Below, one piece after another: positions 44,790 through 51,895 of a DNA stretch of 64,000 nucleotides. The notes under the pieces were generated by a model. The model saw only the letters and a list, made by a program, of their open reading frames with translations. It made no database searches and was not told where the DNA came from. A program made the position numbers and the translations under genes. Position 1 is the first letter of the stretch, and each line of letters opens with the position of its first letter. Source of the stretch: Streptomyces sp. TP-A0356 (lineage in GTDB: Bacteria; Actinomycetota; Actinomycetes; Streptomycetales; Streptomycetaceae); NCBI RefSeq assembly GCF_001417775.1, contig NZ_BBZJ01000038.1:1-64000 (forward strand), in the 5' to 3' direction.

Positions 44790-45023
44790 TCAGCTGACGG
44801 CTAGGAGCCGCTCGAGGAGTTCGTCGACGCTGGCGATGTGCCCGATGTGCCCGATGTGCCCGATGTGCCCGTACGGAGCCAACTCTGACGCGAGGTTGCG
44901 GACCATCGTCACGCACCGCGGGGCGTTGATCCGGCTTGCCAGGTCGAAGGCGCGCGTCGCCGTCTCTGCCGCGATATCCGCGTCGCCCGCGCGGAGATGC
45001 GTCTTGGCCTGGTACGCCAGACG
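44790..45023 (-). pseudogene. C-terminal fragment of a helix-turn-helix/TPR regulator
   Basis: The minus strand reads LAYQAKTHLRAGDADIAAET then ATRAFDLASRINAPRCVTMV and RNLASELAPYGHIGHIGHIG, ending ASVDELLERLLAVS. This is typical of the last TPR of Streptomyces XRE/TPR regulators ('LA.R..S.RC...V..L...L.PY'). The N-terminal HTH part is absent. A 9-bp repeat expands the segment GHI four times. The break at about 45025 joins another fragment on the plus strand (YEDLVLTIPYIDFPS, stop 45070-45072). Confidence 0.55.
44835..44870. repeat. four tandem copies of a 9-bp unit
   Basis: GATGTGCCC is repeated four times without change. In the overlapping minus-strand fragment it encodes Gly-His-Ile four times. 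A perfect 36-bp array points to recent slippage expansion within a dead gene. Confidence 0.85.
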
Positions 45024-45080
45024 ACTACGAGGACCTGGTCCTCACCATCCCCTACATCGACTTCCCGTCTTGAGTTCCGG

Positions 45081-45647
45081 TTACGCACCGTCGCGGAGGG
45101 ACCCGCGGGCGAAGGCAGTGATGTCCTGGAGGCCCGGCTGGTATCCGTCCGAGGTGTCCACGGTCAACGTGGGGACGTCCAGGGAGATCGGCACGAAGGA
45201 TTCGAGGGAGTGCTCTCCGGCGGCGATGGCTTCGAGCAGGTCCTGGTCGCCGTGGGCGGCTCGGTGTGCGTCTTCCTTTGCGCGCTGGACGATGCGGTCG
45301 TGGGCGACGTCGGCCGCGGTGGTGCAGCGGATGACGCGGAGGTGCGCGGGGCCGGTGAGCGGCTCTAGGTTCGGCCGCCACAGCCGGTCCTGGAAGGCGG
45401 CTTCGGCGACCACCGTGACGCCGGCCTGCAGGAGCACTTTCAGCGTGCTGAAGAAGGCGTCGAGGGTCGGGTAGTTGAGGGGGTCGTCGCCGCCGCTCTG
45501 GTAGCCGGGGTGGGACATGACCATGCCCTGCTTGATCTCGTCGCGGATGATCGCGGGGCATCCGAGGGCGCGGGCGAGCTCGTGCGCGAGCGTGGTCTTG
45601 CCCGTTCCGGGGCCGCCGCTCACGACGACCAGGGTCGGCGTGCTCAT
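45081..45647 (-). CDS. P-loop ATPase/kinase (AAA_33-type)
   Basis: The 188-residue product starts MSTPTLVVVSGGPGTGKTTL with a clear Walker A (G-G-P-G-T-G-K-T-T), followed by IIRDEIKQGMV, a mid-helix lid (DRIVQRAKEDAHRAAHGDQD), and VPTLTVDTSDGYQPGLQDIT. This is the architecture of small AAA_33/zeta-like or chloramphenicol-phosphotransferase-like kinases, which phosphorylate small molecules or nucleotides. The substrate is unknown. The length fits a single-domain kinase, and no antitoxin gene is seen beside it, which argues against a zeta toxin. Confidence 0.8.
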   Translation of the reverse strand: MSTPTLVVVSGGPGTGKTTLAHELARALGCPAIIRDEIKQGMVMSHPGYQSGGDDPLNYPTLDAFFSTLKVLLQAGVTVVAEAAFQDRLWRPNLEPLTGPAHLRVIRCTTAADVAHDRIVQRAKEDAHRAAHGDQDLLEAIAAGEHSLESFVPISLDVPTLTVDTSDGYQPGLQDITAFARGSLRDGA

Positions 45648-45859
45648 CGCGTCTTCTCACGGGTCAGCATGGGGTTCCCGTTCGTGGTGTCGTCCCGTAG
45701 GGCGGGGTGGACGGGCAAGGTGTTCTTGGCGAGCCGGAGGGCGATGAACCCGGCTCGCGGGACAGTTTGGCGTATGCGGTGGGGCGGTGCTGGGCCATTG
45801 CCGGGGCGGTTCGGTGTTCCACCAGGCGTTCGATCAGCGCCGCCCTCGACATCCAGGCT

Positions 45860-46130
45860 GCCTGCACCCGCTACCAGCACCTGCCGCGCGGCCGTCGCCC
45901 GGAACTCGTCAACATGCATGAGGCCGTCGCCGCCTACCCTGACTTCGTCCGGCCGGCCTGGACCCCAGCGGACCGAGCGGCAGCTCGACGAGGTTGCCGA
46001 CTACCTCAACCGCTTCGGACTCCGGAACAACCCGGCCATCGCCGAAGCCCTCCTTCGACCCCCAGGCGTCCCGCGCCTCCCTCGGCGGCACCCGCGCGTG
46101 CCTGTACCAGAACCGTCAGCCCTGAGCCAC
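45860..46130 (+). pseudogene. fragment of an unrecognised protein, frameshifted
   Basis: The plus strand reads PELVNMHEAVAAYPDFVRPA then WTPADRA in one frame. After a shift near 45975 it continues RQLDEVADYLNRFGLRNNPA then IAEALL. The two parts appear to be one gene end, with no start found. The surrounding 45650-46440 holds no other supported gene. The family was not recognised. Confidence 0.4.
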
Positions 46131-46445
46131 ACACCAGGCGCCGTCAAGCCAGCGCAGCGGTGTGCGCCGGCAAGGTCATCCTCGCCGCTGCCCAGCGCGC
46201 CATCGTTACCGACTGGACCACCGCACTCAGCGCGCTCGGCCTCAGCTGAGGCGCGGCTCCCTCCGGCTTCATGCCGAGCCAGGCATGCCGCATTGCGGCT
46301 CCGAGGGGCAGGGCAGTTGGCAGGGCCGCCCCAGGTGGCCCCGCATGCCCCGACGTGAAGATCACAGCGGAACAGGCCGCAGGCTGATGGGCGGGGGCAC
46401 GCCGTCCGTGCTGCGCCGTTCTCCGCGGCGGTGGACGCTGGAGAC

Positions 46446-47228
46446 ATGGACGAGGTGGCGCAGGCAGTATGGACGGGCTGGATCTCCTTCGGCCTGGTCA
46501 GCATGCCGGTGCGTCTGTTCCCGGCGACCCGGGAGCACCTCGTGCAGCTGCACGAGGTGCATGCCGCAGACGGCTCCCGCATCCGGCACCGCCGGGTGTG
46601 CGAGGCTGAGGGCCGGGAGGTCGACTGGCAGGAAGTCGCCAAGGGATACCAGACGGCGGACGGGCGCACCGTGGTGCTGCGCGAGGAAGACCTTGAGGCA
46701 CTGCCACTGCCCAGCAGGCATGTGATTGAGGTCCTCGGGTTCGTGCCGGTCGACGGCCTGGATCCGATCCTGTTCTCCCGCGCCTACTACGCCGCCCCGC
46801 AGCAGGACCTGGCCCGGCGCCCGTACGCGCTGCTGGTGGCGGCACTGACCCGGGCCGAGCGGGCTGCAGTGGCCAAGGTGACGCTGTGCACCAGGGAGCG
46901 CCTGGCCGCGGTGTGGCCGCGGCGCGAGACGCTGGTGGTCCAGACGCTGCTGTGGCCCGAGGAAGTACGCGAACCCGGCGGTCCGGCCGTGTCAGCGCCG
47001 CTGACCGGGCAGGAGCTGGAGCTCGGCTCTCTGCTGATGGCCCAGCTGCCCGAGCCTGACTTCTCGTCTCTGCACGACGAATACGCCGCGGCACTCCAGC
47101 AGCTGGTGACGGCGAAAGAGACCGGAGGAGAGCTCGCGCGGCTCGCGGATCCTGAGCCGGCGGTGGACCTGGTGGCCGCCCTGGAGGCGAGCCTGCGGAC
47201 AGCGGCAGACCGCAAGTCCACACGGTGA
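46446..47228 (+). CDS. ku: Ku protein (non-homologous end joining)
   Basis: The 260-residue product (MDEVAQAVWTGWISFGLVSM then PVRLFPATREH) is a bacterial Ku homodimer subunit: the opening 'W.G.ISFGLV..PV.L', the HEVHAADGSRIRHRRVCEAE loop, VLGFVPVDGLDPILFSRAYY and LLVAALTRAERAAVAKVTLC are all conserved. It lacks the extended Lys-rich C-terminal tail seen in many Ku proteins. It binds DNA ends and recruits LigD. No ligD gene is present here, so it is a stand-alone, possibly extra, Ku. A rearrangement-rich setting makes an end-joining gene noteworthy. Confidence 0.92.
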   Translation: MDEVAQAVWTGWISFGLVSMPVRLFPATREHLVQLHEVHAADGSRIRHRRVCEAEGREVDWQEVAKGYQTADGRTVVLREEDLEALPLPSRHVIEVLGFVPVDGLDPILFSRAYYAAPQQDLARRPYALLVAALTRAERAAVAKVTLCTRERLAAVWPRRETLVVQTLLWPEEVREPGGPAVSAPLTGQELELGSLLMAQLPEPDFSSLHDEYAAALQQLVTAKETGGELARLADPEPAVDLVAALEASLRTAADRKSTR

Positions 47229-47298
47229 GCCCGGTAGGGATGGACCCGTCCAGCTCATCTCTCCCCGCTGGGAGCCGGGTCCGGCTACCGTGGGGGGC

Positions 47299-47529
47299 AT
47301 GGCCAGGGAAATCCGCATCGAGATCGATGACGAGCAGTACGAGCAGCTGGAGCGCGAGGCGCACCAGCGGCACGAGGATCCGACGGTGTACGCCGGACGC
47401 GTCCTGGCCCGCGAACTCAACAAGGCGCGGTTCCTCGAGGGCAGCGCCCTCTTCCTCAGCACTCCCGGGGTGCGCGAGGAGTTCGCCAGCCGGTTCGGCC
47501 CGCAGCCCGGTACCGCCTCCGCGGCGTAA
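47299..47529 (+). CDS. small antitoxin-like protein
   Basis: ATG 47299 gives 76 residues: MAREIRIEIDDEQYEQLERE then AHQRHEDPTVYAGRVLAREL. The short N-terminal strand followed by two helices (IEIDDEQYEQLEREAHQ) has the form of a ribbon-helix-helix protein. It lies 16 bp upstream of the Doc-like gene on the same strand, the usual antitoxin position. The C-terminal 25 residues could wrap a toxin. Confidence 0.65.
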   Translation: MAREIRIEIDDEQYEQLEREAHQRHEDPTVYAGRVLARELNKARFLEGSALFLSTPGVREEFASRFGPQPGTASAA

Positions 47530-47545
47530 GGCGGGCAGCGACGCA

Positions 47546-47920
47546 GTGGACCTCGCGGTAGATCTTCCGTGGCTCATGGAGATCGCCCGCACGCAGCTGG
47601 GCGACCCGGACGTGACGGACTGGGGAGCGCTGGAGGCGGCCCGCGCGCGGCATGCCTTCCGCGTCATGGACGAGCCCGTATACCCGCGGCCGCATCACCG
47701 CGGCGCTGCTCTATTCCACTCGCTTGCCCGGGTCCCGGCCCTGGAGCACAGCAACGAACTCTTCGCCGCGGCGGTCGCGGTCGGCTACCTGCACGCCAGC
47801 GGCCTTCCCGTACGGTTCACCGCCAAGGAGGCCGCCGACCTCGCCGATCAGGTGTCGGCCGGGCATGTGGATGTGCGGGCCCTGGCTGCGGCTCTGAGGG
47901 AGTGGACCGAGCGCAGCTGA
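47546..47920 (+). CDS. Doc/Fic-like toxin with a degenerate Fic motif
   Basis: GTG 47546 opens a 124-residue protein (VDLAVDLPWLMEIARTQLGD) with the helical layout of Doc family toxins: an N-terminal helix, PVYPRPHHRGAALFHSLARV, and the region PALEHSNELFAAAVAVGYLH where active Fic/Doc proteins have H-x-F-x-[D/E]-G-N-[K/G]-R. Here the motif reads L-E-H-S-N-E-L, so the leading catalytic His and the distal basic residue are absent. Classical Doc proteins are kinases of EF-Tu. This version may be inactive or altered. It pairs with the preceding gene as a toxin-antitoxin-like unit. Confidence 0.65.
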   Translation: MDLAVDLPWLMEIARTQLGDPDVTDWGALEAARARHAFRVMDEPVYPRPHHRGAALFHSLARVPALEHSNELFAAAVAVGYLHASGLPVRFTAKEAADLADQVSAGHVDVRALAAALREWTERS

Positions 47921-48084
47921 GCATGGGCTCCGTCGGGTGGAGACGTTTCTGATCATCACGGCTGCCGCCTTCTGAGGCTGCGGGACGGGCGTGCTCATAC
48001 CCCGTCCCGCGTACCAGCTCCCCGGGCCGCCTCAGGAACCCTGGCGGTCGGAATGCATATTGCCTTGGGCGGCTCTCGCCCGGA

Positions 48085-48315
48085 CTACCGCTGGTACCGA
48101 GCCTCAGCCTTGGCCCGGAACTTCTCGAACTTCTCCGGCCGGTATCGCTGATGCCACAACACATTTAGCGCCGCCAGGCCGCTCAGCAGCACGACGCCGA
48201 GTACCCAACCGATCACCACTGGCCAACTGCGATGTTGGGCAATGTTCATGATTGCCGCAAAAGCGGCAAAGCCGACCACAACGAGGACCTGCCGTGTCCA
48301 CCATCTTCGAGACAT
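48085..48315 (-). CDS. small two-TM membrane protein
   Basis: The 76-residue product (MSRRWWTRQVLVVVGFAAFA) has two hydrophobic helices (QVLVVVGFAAFAAIMNIA and VVIGWVLGVVLLSGLAALNVL) and a basic tail (YRPEKFEKFRAKAEARYQR). ATG 48315 has AAGGTG upstream; a GTG at 48336 is an alternative. The family is not recognised. It is a single gene in a region of remnants. Confidence 0.6.
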   Translation of the reverse strand: MSRRWWTRQVLVVVGFAAFAAIMNIAQHRSWPVVIGWVLGVVLLSGLAALNVLWHQRYRPEKFEKFRAKAEARYQR

Positions 48316-49104
48316 GCCCCGCACCTTAAGCGCCACTCAGGCTGTCAGCGATCAAGGAGATTCAACCGTGACCCAGGACCGCTTGCGGGATTTGGGGCGG
48401 ACCGGGCTACACCACTCGATGGGGACACCATCGGGACGCGTACGGCCCGAGCACACTCTCGGTCGCCTCCGTCACTATCTAGAGTCAGATCTGGTGTGCA
48501 GGCATGTGAGTCAAGTTGTCCAGGACGTACGTGCCTTACGGATATCCGAGGGTTGACAGGCAAGTATGGCAAGGCGCCTCTCAGAGCCCCAGACGGGATC
48601 CTCGGACTGGAAGGCCAGGCCTATGACGGCCAGGCGACTGTGCCATCACGTACCACCAGTGGCTCGGGACTGCGCTCTTCATACGGACGGATCCATCCCA
48701 GCTCGACACTGCCGTCCGGGCATCGGTGAGAATCGGCGGCCTTGGTCGCGATCCAGCACCCGCGCCCCGGCGACCCGGGCCGCTTCGACTGGTCCGGCGA
48801 CAGCCCCTGACCACCCTGCCGTCCCCGATCACGAACCCGACCACGATGCCGACGAACCCGACCACGATGCCGACGGCCCCGACCACGATGCCGACGGCCC
48901 CGACCATGGGTCCGGCCATGGCAGGTCAGCGTGCTGGCGTCCCGCGCCGGCCGCTCGCGTGCCCGGCGTTCCGCGAGGAAGCCTTCCGGGCGGGTGTCTT
49001 CTTCGCTGGCGTGGCCGGCGCCTCGGGCAGGTCCGCGTCGCCGTCTCGCCGCCCGGGCGGTCGGCCTGCTGCGCGCCCAAGCCCCTGGCTGCGGGCGAGG
49101 AATC
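48316..49104. other. region of fragments without an intact gene
   Basis: A minus-strand piece near 48640-48760 (GCWIATKAADSHRCPDGSVE then LGWIRPYEERSPEPLVVRDG) looks like the end of a real protein. Another near 48930-49050 (ATPAKKTPARKASSRNAGHA) looks like a basic histone-like tail. A tandem repeat lies between them. No complete gene is supported. Confidence 0.35.
48831..48910. repeat. 21-bp tandem repeat, about 3.8 copies
   Basis: The unit ACGAACCCGACCACGATGCC plus G repeats from 48831; the third and fourth copies carry ACGGCCCCG instead of ACGAACCCG. On the plus strand it would encode a Thr/Pro-rich heptad (TTMPTNP), on the minus strand a Gly/Val heptad (GIVVGFV). No intact gene covers it. 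Confidence 0.8.
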
Positions 49105-49299
49105 CCGGAGTGCCACAGTTGGAAGCACACGCCGTCCACCTACGTCGTCTGCGCCCAGGACCGGGCCATCGACCCTGACCTTCGGCGCAAGATCGCCTTG
49201 CGCTGCGCGGATGTGGGCGCGTGGGAGACGGGCCCCTCCCCGTTCGTGGGACAGCCCCGACTCATCGTCCAACTCCTGGAGGAACTGACCTGGCGATAG
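49105..49299 (+). pseudogene. alpha/beta hydrolase C-terminal fragment
   Basis: The plus-strand frame ends HSWKHTPSTYVVCAQDRAID then PDLRRKIALRCADVGAWETG and PSPFVGQPRLIVQLLEELTW. This matches the last third of EstC-like alpha/beta hydrolases ('P.TYV...D.AI.P..QR.MA.R......W.TGHSPFLS.P..V..LL'). The catalytic His (GHSPF) is replaced by Pro in GPSPF, and the nucleophile region is absent. It is a remnant. Confidence 0.6.
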
Positions 49300-49311
49300 G
49301 CGATTGACGCC

Positions 49312-49925
49312 CTACGACCGCACAACGGCATCCAGCGCCGGTGCCGTGACCGCGAAGGCCCGCTCGGTCAAGGTGGCCGGGTTCTCGGCGCCGTCGCTGT
49401 CGCTCCAGCGTTGCAGCACCGTGTGGAAGGCCGTCAGCGCCATCCCGGCGGCCAGCTGCGGGTATAGCTCCGCCTCCGGGTCGAGGCCGACACGGCCCGC
49501 CACCTCCGCCGCCAACTCGTCGCGCCACTGCGCCTGGAGCTCCAGGAAGCGGGCGAGGAGGGCGGGCGTGCCCAGGATCAGTTGGACGACGTGCAGGGTT
49601 CGTTCGGAGTGGCCCGCGCAAGCGTCGATGGCACGCAGACCGTGTGGCGCAGGGCGGTCGACGGGGGTTCCTCGACCGGGCGGCCCGCCAGCTCGGTGCG
49701 CATGTCCGCGCCCATCCCGGCGAGGAACTGGACGACGACGTCCTCCTTGGACGCGAAGTAGCGGAAGAACGTCCGCTTCGAGACGCCCGCCGCCGCGGCG
49801 ATCTCGTCCACCGTGACCGCGTCGAAGCCCTCGCGGGCCAGCAGGCCGAGCGCGGCCTGCGTCAGTTCGTCGGCGACGAGCTGGCGCTTGCGCTGGGCCA
49901 GGGTTCCTGCGCGGCTGGGAGTCAT
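49312..49925 (-). pseudogene. TetR-family regulator, frameshifted
   Basis: The first frame from ATG 49925 reads RKRQLVADELTQAALGLLAR then EGFDAVTVDEIAAAAGVSKR with TFFRYFASKEDVVVQFLAG, a complete TetR helix-turn-helix. Near 49640 the frame slips; the rest (RAIDACAGHSERTLHVVQLI then LGTPALLARFLELQAQWRDE) reads in another frame to 49312. Corrected it is about 204 residues, a normal TetR. It is divergent from an SDR gene, with a palindrome between, so it likely repressed that gene. The break may have made the SDR gene constitutive, unless it is a sequencing error. Confidence 0.8.
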
Positions 49926-49974
49926 GCGGCCATCGTATGCCGTGGGTCAGCTCTGACCTGCAGTGACGCCCTTG

Positions 49975-49992
49975 ACACTTGGTGACAAGTGT
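49975..49992. promoter_or_regulatory. palindromic TetR-type operator overlapping a promoter
   Basis: ACACTTGGTGACAAGTGT is a palindrome with 7-bp arms and a 4-bp centre. It overlaps TTGACA (49972-49977), a good -35 hexamer for the SDR gene starting at 50010. It lies between the divergent tetR and SDR genes, the classic arrangement for TetR control. Confidence 0.7.
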
Positions 49993-50009
49993 GTGGCAGC
50001 GTGGGCCAT

Positions 50010-50939
50010 ATGGATAGAGCAGAGCGCTGGACAGCCGACCAGATCCCCGACCAGAACGGACGGGTGGTCGTCGTCACCGGAGCGAACAGCGGACTCGGTC
50101 TGGCCACCACCCGCGCGCTGGCACGCAAGGGCGCACGCGTGATCCTCGCCGTGCGCGACGAGGAGAAGGGGCGCCGCGCGGCTGCGGAGGCGGCGGCGCC
50201 GGGCGCCCGTCTGGACGTGCTGCCGCTCGACCTGACCGACCTGGACTCCGTGCGCGCCTTCGCCGACCGGATGGCCTCCGACGGGGTGCGCCCCGACGTG
50301 CTCGTCAACAACGCCGGACTGATGGCGCCGCCCCGCACGCTCACGCCGGACGGGCACGAGGTGCAGTTCGCCGCCAACCACCTCGGCCACTTCGCCCTCA
50401 CCGGCCTGCTCCTCGACCTGCTGGCGGAGGGCAATGACCCCCGGGTCGTCACGGTGACGTCCACCAACCACCGCCAGGCGCAGCTCTTCTTCGACGACCT
50501 GACCGGCGAGCGCAAGTACTCGCCGATGGGCCACTACAACCAGTCGAAGCTCGCCAACGCCGTCTTCGGGTGGGAGCTGCACCGACGGCTCAGCGCGGCC
50601 GGCAGCCCGGTGCGCAGCGTGCTGGCCCACCCCGGCTACACCTCCACCAACCTCCAGACCAGTTCCCCCACCGGCATGGTGAAGCTGATGTTCGGCCGCC
50701 TGCTGTTGCCGCTCGCCCAGTCGGCGGACCAGGGCGCCCTGCCCCAGCTGTACGCGGCGACCGCCCCGGACGTCCAGGGCGGCGAGTTGTACGGCCCCGA
50801 CGGCATGGGGGAGCTGCGCGGAGCGCCCAAGCGGGTGGAGCTGGCGGCGCGGGCCTCGGATCCCGGGACCGGCGGACGGCTCTGGGAGCTCTCCGAGGGG
50901 CTGACCGGCGTGCGCTTCCCGCTCCCGGCCGCCGCCTGA
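50010..50939 (+). CDS. short-chain dehydrogenase/reductase
   Basis: The 309-residue product starts ATG 50010 (MDRAERWTADQIPDQNGRVV). It has the SDR cofactor motif VVVTGANSGLGLATTRALAR (T-G-x3-G-x-G), the structural motif VLVNNAGLMAPP (N-N-A-G), a catalytic Ser region (VTVTSTNHR) and Y-N-Q-S-K in GHYNQSKLANA (Tyr-x3-Lys). It resembles the retinol-dehydrogenase-like/protochlorophyllide-reductase-like 'TADQIPDQ.G...VTGAN.GLG' SDRs of actinobacteria. The substrate is unknown. Regulation is by the divergent, now frameshifted, TetR through the 49975-49992 operator. Confidence 0.92.
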   Translation: MDRAERWTADQIPDQNGRVVVVTGANSGLGLATTRALARKGARVILAVRDEEKGRRAAAEAAAPGARLDVLPLDLTDLDSVRAFADRMASDGVRPDVLVNNAGLMAPPRTLTPDGHEVQFAANHLGHFALTGLLLDLLAEGNDPRVVTVTSTNHRQAQLFFDDLTGERKYSPMGHYNQSKLANAVFGWELHRRLSAAGSPVRSVLAHPGYTSTNLQTSSPTGMVKLMFGRLLLPLAQSADQGALPQLYAATAPDVQGGELYGPDGMGELRGAPKRVELAARASDPGTGGRLWELSEGLTGVRFPLPAAA

Positions 50940-50940
50940 T

Positions 50941-51866
50941 TCGTACTCTCGGACCCGGCGTTCCGCACGAAACCGCAGCTGGCCGCAGCCCTCGCGGCAC
51001 GGGGGAAGGAGGCGGGCTTCGGCTGCCGGGCGGTGGTCGCCGACTGCGCCTACTCCGTCAGCGACGACTGGTACCTCGCGCTACGCGAGGCCGGCCTGGC
51101 CTACGTCGTGGCCCTCAAGCCGCACCGCGGCACCTGGGCTCCGGCAGACCAGCCGCACACTCCCATCGAAGCCGCCCACGCCCTGTCCTGGAAGGATGCC
51201 AAGCGTCCAGGCGACTGGACGCCCGTGGAGCGTCCTTCCGTGACGGGCACACCGAGACCTGGTGGGCCGCCGACGCCTACCTGGCCGGCTACGGCCCGGA
51301 CTCCCCGTGCCGACTGGTCGTGGCCACCACCGACCCGGCCGGCCTGCCGGAGAAGGCAACCTGGTACCTGGCCACCAACCTGCCCCACCCCGACGCACCC
51401 CACGCCGCCACCAGCCCGCACCCGCCGGCCGAACTCGCCGAGATCGTCCGCCTCTACGGCTTGCGGCCATGGATCGAGCAGAGCTACAAACAGATCAAGG
51501 ACGAACTCGGCTGGGCCGACTTCCAAGTCCGCTCGGACCGCGCCATCCGCCGCCACCAAACCCTGGTCAGCTGCGCCTTCTCCTTCTGCTGGGACCAGTG
51601 GTTCGCCCCACCCGGACCCCTGGAAGCCACCGCGCCGGACCCGTGCCCCGACGAGGGGCCAGAGAGGGGGACCAGCCCAACCCCACCAGCCCCAACGGCC
51701 CTGCTGGCCCAGGCCATTACGGGCCGTCCGCTCCTGGCTCACCCCCGCCATCACCCTCAACCGATGGTGGCGAGCCTGGACGGACACGGACCCACCCTCC
51801 GAGCTCCAGGCGCTGATCGACGCGGTCACCACCGGACACGGCATTGACCTCTACCGCCGGATTTAA
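50941..51866 (+). pseudogene. IS701-family transposase, truncated and frameshifted
   Basis: The piece starts directly after the SDR stop with AFRTKPQLAAALAARGKEAG then CRAVVADCAYSVSDDWYLAL (catalytic Asp region) and GLAYVVALKPHRGTW. Near 51235 the frame shifts to FRDGHTETWWAADAYLAGYG, RLVVATTDPAGLPEKATWYL and GLRPWIEQSYKQIKDELGWA (Glu region). Near 51715 it returns to the first frame and ends HGIDLYRRI at 51866. The first half of the protein is missing. It is dead. Confidence 0.75.
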
Positions 51867-51895
51867 CGAACTACTGGTACAGAGCCACTGACTGG

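Noticed and set aside
44835..44870. Possible CRISPR array from short repeats
   Set aside because: Units are 9 bp and directly abutting with no spacers. No cas gene is present in the window.
45081..45647. Zeta-type toxin
   Set aside because: The P-loop protein has the right size, but no epsilon-like antitoxin lies beside it and the catalytic motifs are not specific.
48831..48910. Possible CRISPR-like repeat
   Set aside because: Continuous 21-bp tandem units without unique spacers.
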